Shown here in pieces: positions 58,802-64,000 of a stretch of 64,000 nt of DNA. Position numbers and translations under genes: made by a program. The number at the start of each line of letters is the position of its first letter. Positions within the stretch are counted from its first letter, which is position 1. The stretch is from positions 980,972 to 1,044,971 of the forward strand of contig NW_018388191.1 in assembly GCF_001417965.1 (NCBI RefSeq), written 5' to 3'. The notes under the pieces are model-generated. The model did no database searches. It worked only from the letters and a program-made list of their open reading frames with translations, and was not told the DNA's origin. The stretch is from Exaiptasia diaphana (Eukaryota > Cnidaria > Anthozoa > Actiniaria > Aiptasiidae).

Positions 58802-60286
58802 TTAATAATATTTTCTTGCTATCCAAGGGTCATCATCGTCTTGAATCCTTTTATCCGTATCACTATAAACTACCTGGTCGAACGATCTATGTGGAAGGGT
58901 TGTGACAACACGTGGTGTCGGGCAAATCATAGTTGGCTGAACCAATCGTATGTCACTTCTAATAGCACGCATGCGCGCTTGTGCTGCCATGACAAAAATG
59001 TCTCGATTTAGCGTGAATATGGATATCTTTCTCAAACCAGCGCATCGTATCATGAGCCTATAGAAAGCCTCTATTTTTTCACTGGTTTCTTTATCTAGGA
59101 AGTCGCTAAGTTCAAGAATCTCAAGCTTAGGTGAAAATGTCGCTAAAGCTTGGAGTACGTATTGAACTTCTAAGCCTGTATCGAGATGGTCGCGACGATA
59201 ATTCACAATCCCAAATCTCTTCAAGAACGGAAGGTTTCTGAGACACTGTTGCAAACCGGCTAACGTTGCAAACGCCTTGTTAACTCGTAATACTTCTAGA
59301 CTTTTACAGTGCTGAGAAATCTTAACGAAATCTCGATCCGCGCCATCTTGCCCGTCAACAGCATCGATGTTGAGTACCTTGAGTGTCTTGTTACAAGCTA
59401 TATTTCTTAGTATGTCTCGATGGATGCCATGTGGTCCATAGTTACAGCTATTGATATTGAGGTATGTAATATTACGTAATTTTGATGTGATATATGAAAT
59501 GGATCTACTACTAACACCAGGGCAGTGCGAGATGTCAAGTTCTTCCAAACAGCATTTGTCAAAGTCACAACTCATTAGCACATTGTCCGTGACATGTGTA
59601 TAAGCCAGAGATAAGGATTTAATAGCTCGACATCTTTGGAATAATAGTGGTAAAGTCATCCCTTCGATCATGTAGCATCTCATTAGTGACAGTGATTCTA
59701 ATTTGGGGCATTCCTGTGCTAGAAAAGCCACACCCTCGTCCAGTACGTCCATACACCTGGAGCAGTCAAGTGTTCTTAGTTCTGGAGTACTTCTAAAAAC
59801 ATTGTAATCAAAAAATCCATCCATGCTTCCATCTATAGCTAACTTTTCTAGTTTTGGAGCACCAGCAATCATTTCCAGAACATGAGAAACGTAACCTTGA
59901 AGATCGCGAGCATCGAGCACTCGAAGTTCAGGAAAACATAGCTTTCCTAAGTCATTTCTTCTTTGTAGTTTCAAAGTGTTTTTTCTCAATATTATTTCTT
60001 GCAGGTGTGGGCACGCCTTGGCAAAGTAAAACAGATTTTCATTACTAATACTGCACCTCCACAACACCACTTGCTTCAGTTGTCGGCCAAGACGTCGTTC
60101 TGTAAGACTATTTAAATGGTAAGGTTTAAGTCGATGTATTTTAACTGATCGCCAAAGTGACCCATCATAAGCCAGACATCGCCAGTGCTTACAAACCAAG
60201 GCAACATGGCAAAGTTTCTTTTGCGACAAAGACGAGAAAATTTCAAGTAGTATACTGTCTGGTAAAATATCAATCAAAGCGCTCAT
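58802..60286 (-). CDS. F-box and leucine-rich-repeat protein, intronless
   Basis: Single exon of 494 residues. Residues 5-50 form an F-box (DILPDSILLEIFSSLSQKKL..LVCKHWRCLAYDGSLW), which binds SKP1 in an SCF ubiquitin ligase. Residues about 75-430 hold cysteine-containing LRRs (LKQVVLWRCSISNENLFYFA, LRTLDCSRCMDVLDEGVAFL, LESLSLMRCYMIEGM, LEELDISHCPGVSSRSI, LNINSC). The target protein is not predictable. FBXL subtype was not assigned. The absence of introns over 1.5 kb contrasts with neighbouring gene structures. Confidence 0.9.
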   Translation of the reverse strand: MSALIDILPDSILLEIFSSLSQKKLCHVALVCKHWRCLAYDGSLWRSVKIHRLKPYHLNSLTERRLGRQLKQVVLWRCSISNENLFYFAKACPHLQEIILRKNTLKLQRRNDLGKLCFPELRVLDARDLQGYVSHVLEMIAGAPKLEKLAIDGSMDGFFDYNVFRSTPELRTLDCSRCMDVLDEGVAFLAQECPKLESLSLMRCYMIEGMTLPLLFQRCRAIKSLSLAYTHVTDNVLMSCDFDKCCLEELDISHCPGVSSRSISYITSKLRNITYLNINSCNYGPHGIHRDILRNIACNKTLKVLNIDAVDGQDGADRDFVKISQHCKSLEVLRVNKAFATLAGLQQCLRNLPFLKRFGIVNYRRDHLDTGLEVQYVLQALATFSPKLEILELSDFLDKETSEKIEAFYRLMIRCAGLRKISIFTLNRDIFVMAAQARMRAIRSDIRLVQPTMICPTPRVVTTLPHRSFDQVVYSDTDKRIQDDDDPWIARKYY

Positions 60287-60617
60287 CTTTTCTCTTTTGG
60301 TTGAAATTCGAATGGAAAATGTATGCTTTTGTTTCAGTTTAGTTTTTATTCCATATCTGCATTGTCACGTCAACGCGCGCGCAGCTTTGGGCATGTAAGT
60401 TAATACTTCGGTTATCACTTTTTATCATTGAATTCTTTAAATTTCACATCATAATCTTTTTTATATATCTATATATCCAAAGTCAAAAATAATTTTATAA
60501 AATACTTCAAATGCTTTTGGACAAATGAGTCTATTCCAATACTCGTGTGTTCCATGATACCTAGACGAATGGGTTACCTGTGGATTCACTAGCGTGACTA
60601 GAAACCGGAAACAAGTG

Positions 60618-61211
60618 TTAAACTAACTTAACATCCTGATTAATAGTTGAACGGTAAGCCTTCGGCCATAACAAAGGCGAACCCTCACCTTTGTCCATAC
60701 CAGTCTTGCCTTTGAATTTTGCAATCATAATAATTCCCATGGTCAAAAGTATGCATCCCCAGGTGCCGAAGTTAAGTGGAAGCCAGAGAAACGAAAGCCC
60801 ATCTAACGCCACCAAGGCAATACCTCCAACGGCTATGAAACAAAACACTAATCCCACAATGAAATAGCTGTATCCTTGTCGTAGAAAATAGGTCGAATAA
60901 CCCAGGCCCGTGTTCACATCAAGACCATCTACAAACAGTCGGTGAGGTCTTCTCGAGTTGAAGGATAACGAATTGTATTGTAGTAAGAATCGATGGCCAT
61001 GCTCTTCCCATGCAAATGACCCTCCAGAACCACAAAGAGGGCTGTAACGATTGGGAATCATTGCGAAGTTCTCCATGTTGTATCCATTGATAAATAACTC
61101 CATCTCGTGCATGGCTCCCTCACCACAACACCTTGTCCGTCTCTCCAATCGAACGGCATAGGGTATTCCTATGTTGGGTGTCCAAATTTCTGTTGCAGTA
61201 CAGTTTCCCAT
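60618..61211 (-). CDS. Unrecognised small protein with two C-terminal TM helices, intronless
   Basis: Single exon of 197 residues. It starts MGNCTATE, a possible N-myristoyl (Gly2) and palmitoyl (Cys4) site, though position 6 is Ala rather than Ser/Thr. Residues 10-115 look beta-rich (RLERRTRCCGEGAMHEMELF, HGHRFLLQYNSLSF, HRLFVDGLDVNTG), loosely recalling FAIM-type folds. Two hydrophobic segments follow: YFIVGLVFCFIAVGGIALVA (about 119-138) and PLNFGTWGCILLTMGIIMIA (about 146-166). The tail is basic, then hydrophilic. I know no family with this pattern. Codon use and length suggest a real gene. Confidence 0.65.
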   Translation of the reverse strand: MGNCTATEIWTPNIGIPYAVRLERRTRCCGEGAMHEMELFINGYNMENFAMIPNRYSPLCGSGGSFAWEEHGHRFLLQYNSLSFNSRRPHRLFVDGLDVNTGLGYSTYFLRQGYSYFIVGLVFCFIAVGGIALVALDGLSFLWLPLNFGTWGCILLTMGIIMIAKFKGKTGMDKGEGSPLLWPKAYRSTINQDVKLV

Positions 61212-61559
61212 TCTAGTATTTTGGTGTAGTCATACAACTTTTCTAAAGAACTTCAAATGTAGAGAAGTGAGTTTGAAATCAATTGTCGAAACCACCTCCC
61301 TGTCAAACATAGGACAATATTTGTTTTTTGTACGTTCGATTTAACGAACCAATCACAACACGCCTAGAAATCATGTGGTGGAAATCTCTGTCTCGACATG
61401 ATTTTGCAATAATACTCATCCTTGATGCTTATTGCAAACATCCGGGATACTTACGGTATCCCTTTCATTTGGGAAAACAAGCAAATTGCGTGACAAAATG
61501 TTACTCCACAGGGAGTCCAAGTGGACGGAAAGGCTAACCGAAATAGAGAACATTTGATA

Positions 61560-64000
61560 TCATGACTCTACCATGTGTGACTCTTGTAGTTTCTTTAACA
61601 ACAGTTCGCGATTGATTTGTCTCTGCTCCGCACTCATATCATCCCAGTCTTGCTTGGTAAGCTCACGTCCGAATAACGTGATTTCGGCTTCTTTGTAATC
61701 GGTCTTGCTGACATTCATAGATGTCTTTGCAATTTGTTGTAAGTGTTGTTCTTGAGCGTCTACACCATGAGCCACTGAAAAATTAAAAAAAAAACAGACT
61801 TGTTAACTGATCTTTTACGTGGAAAAAGGACGTAAATCATTACGGAAGATGAGCACGAACGTTATGGTCGACAGATACGAGAAGAAATAGATAAAAGGAA
61901 ACCCTCAACTTGTCTCTCAACGACATTGTATTGCTGTTCGAGAGATTGGAGTCGATGTTCCTCGTTTTACACCTTTCCTGAGCGGTAGTAGCTTGTCGCG
62001 CAACAACAACCAACAACAACAAAAGAAAGAGAAAAAAAGAAAAAAAAGGGGTATGAGAAACGACAAACATTCCGCGACAAGTTTTTTTTTTTGTATGAAG
62101 AAGAATGTTTCTAACAAATCACAAACGAAAACTATTTTCGTAAGGCATTTACGTTCAGCCTCCAGTAAGGGTAGAGGTTCACGTATGGAAAGCATTTCCT
62201 TACGGAATGCGTTGGAGCATAAGAGAAGCCTACGGAAATATGTTAAGTGCATACAGGGTTTAGTCACGTGCGTAAAGTAAGTACTAACAATGATATTATA
62301 AAGATACTGTAGTCTTCACAGCGTATTTTATATTGAGCTGTATTTTGCAAATTTTATTGTCATTACATATAACCGCAAATTAAATGTACTCTAAAATACC
62401 AACGTAGCACGCTCTAAGCATTAGAACTATATCTTGCCATTATTATATTATTATCATAATCATTAATTATAATTGAATACTCACATTGGTTTACACCGAC
62501 AAACGCCATTCGTAGGACGTCCCTCAGCATATCTTGTACTTCACTGTCACCTGACGAAACAGCAGGACTTGGTAATGATGGTTGTAATGGTGATGACAAT
62601 GTAGACCGACTTCTAACTGGTACATCCTGGTTTCCTTTTATTCGAGCTATTTCGTATCGAAGTTTTTCTATTTCGTCTCCCATTTGTTTTTCTATCGTAG
62701 TTCGTTTTTGTTGCTCAAGTAACAGATCACGTTCTAAGGATGCAATCTTGTCTGCTTGAGTTCTCTTGTCTTGGTCGAACGCAAGTTGTATTTCTTCTTG
62801 TTCATGTCTTCTTCTTGCATCCTCTTCTCTCTGCCTTTGGATTTCCTCATTCCTGTATAATTCATAGTGGTTAACATAAGTCGTCTGAATTGCTCGACGA
62901 CAATGGTCAGTATTTGGAAAAGTAGTCACGGTTACTCGCAATCCAAAAGCAAATAATTTTTTTGGATATTGTCATTTTGTTTGTCTTGTCCATGCTATTA
63001 CTCACCTTCTCTGCTTTTCGATCTTCTTTCTCTCCATTTCTCTTGCTTCTCGGGCAGCCCGTCTGTCTTCTGGTCGTTGCCTGGTCGCAGGTCTGTCCTG
63101 GAACCACCATGTCCAAGGCTGTGTTTTCCCTAGAGCTTTGAAACAATGATCACTTATTAACGAATAACTAAGGATCAGTTCTTTATTGCTACTTCACAAT
63201 TTTATTAACCCCAAGGATTTTGTCACCAGAAATTAAGCTAAATTAAGTGAAATAGTGATAGTTCTTTATCAAATTGAAGCCGTTTCCTTTTACATGAGTC
63301 AACAATGAGTCAAAAGGGCATTGAGCCATGATAAAGTAGATTATTATTATTATTAATATTAAAAGTCTTACTTGCAACAGGATCTACAAGAGGAAGCTCA
63401 AACCCTTGCACTTCTTCATTGATAAGGTTTCTCCAATCAGGCAAAAAACGTTGGTCAATCTGAAAACGAAAAAATAAAATAAAATAAAGGAATCGACTTT
63501 AATTCTAAAGACCAGGATAACATCATCATATAAACTAGGAATATTAACCTCATTCTGTAATTGTCTTGTCTTCAAACTCTTGGAGCCTTCAAAAAGCACA
63601 GATTCCACGTCCTTTGTCTGAGTTTCAAAATGAAAGAAAAAAGAGGAAAACAATAAGGTGTGTGTCAAATCTTGCGCTTCAAAGTAGAATCTAGAATGAC
63701 TCAAATAATTCAACACACATGTAGTACCAAAATATTGTTGAGCTGAAAGTGGCTGAGTCACACGCTTTTACATGAGATTAATTCGAAGACAAGAGTGTAT
63801 CATTCATGTCAAGTACGACATTTTAACCAGGTCCAACTTTCATAATGTACATACATTAATTTATAGCTGCAAAAGCACTATAACAGACACATACATTGTA
63901 TCAGAAACATTTTGGATTTATTCCTGTTGTCAAATGAGTACTTACAGTTTTACAATCTTTTATTTCATCATTCAGTAATAATAAGAGAACTACTGCAAAT
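61560..64000 (-). CDS. Coiled-coil protein, 3' part (gene continues past right edge)
   Basis: Exons seen, in gene order: 63946-63992, 63549-63617, 63372-63459, 63006-63129, 62485-62852, 61560-61774; about 303 residues with consistent phases and GT/AG junctions. The sequence runs TKDVESVLFEGSKSLKTRQL, FLPDWRNLINEEVQGFELPL, then RKTQPWTWWFQDRPATRQRP and a long charged coiled coil (RAAREAREMERKKIEKQRR, NEEIQRQREEDARRRHEQEE, LERDLLLEQQKRTTIEKQMG). A Ser/Pro-rich linker and a C-terminal helical stretch (LFGRELTKQDWDDMSAEQRQ) follow, ending HMVES. I do not recognise the family. The N-terminal part lies outside the window. The exon at 63946 is the least certain. Confidence 0.7.

Noticed and set aside
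61840-62280. Extra exons of the coiled-coil gene, or a plus-strand Lys/Arg-rich gene
   Set aside because: The frames cross A-rich/T-rich low-complexity sequence, and the flanking exons already join in phase without them.

Overview
The window is animal nuclear DNA. Genes are spread over many short exons with GT/AG introns, base composition is AT-rich, introns carry MITEs and SINEs, and the genes are metazoan orthologues (Ran, neuronal-type syntaxin, UNC93A, SLC15A4-type transporter, acetoacetyl-CoA synthetase, beta-ureidopropionase, SAMD15). The phosphoenolpyruvate mutase gene, the compact introns and the hairpin MITEs suggest a cnidarian, most likely an anthozoan such as a sea anemone; this is inference. 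A few ambiguous bases (near 7501, 15631-15662, 15785, 35226, 35456, 55937) indicate a draft assembly.

Layout. 1-2.7 kb: 5' part of a SEC14-like lipid-transfer gene (-). 5.1-9.0 kb: UNC93A-like membrane protein (+). 9.7-13.2 kb: PX/SH3 scaffold of the p47phox/Tks type (-). 13.2-16.9 kb: gene-poor, repeat-bearing DNA. 16.9-20.1 kb: mitochondrial-type PEP mutase (+). 21.7-25.8 kb: syntaxin-1-like t-SNARE (-), head-to-head with Ran GTPase (+, 26.7-28.6 kb). 29.4-30.7 kb: SAMD15-like SAM protein (-). 31.3-36.3 kb: beta-ureidopropionase (-), head-to-head with acetoacetyl-CoA synthetase (+, 36.9-44.5 kb). 44.5-49 kb: no gene seen. 49.0-52.9 kb: type I membrane protein with a TMEM132-like membrane segment and an ectodomain I do not recognise (+). 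53.8-56.8 kb: SLC15A3/4-like proton/peptide-histidine transporter (+). 57.5-61.2 kb: three consecutive intronless genes on the minus strand (CIBAR/FAM92-like BAR protein, F-box/LRR protein, two-TM protein). 61.6 kb to the right edge: coiled-coil protein gene running off the window (-).

The genes do not form one pathway. Ran is a nuclear-transport housekeeping gene; syntaxin, the PX/SH3 scaffold and the BAR protein act at membranes; PEP mutase starts phosphonate synthesis; beta-ureidopropionase ends pyrimidine breakdown; acetoacetyl-CoA synthetase activates ketone bodies for lipid synthesis. Two pairs share short head-to-head promoters.

Non-coding structure is rich. There are seven palindromic or TIR-bounded non-autonomous DNA elements, most in introns and several flanked by TA. 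Two unrelated 38-bp minisatellites end exactly at 3' splice sites. A nested tRNA-derived SINE cluster lies in the SLC15 intron, a TIR-bounded element carries a tRNA-like core, and CRE-like sites cluster upstream of the BAR gene. Exon boundaries below were derived by hand from splice consensus, reading-frame phase and remembered family sequence, not from alignment software.
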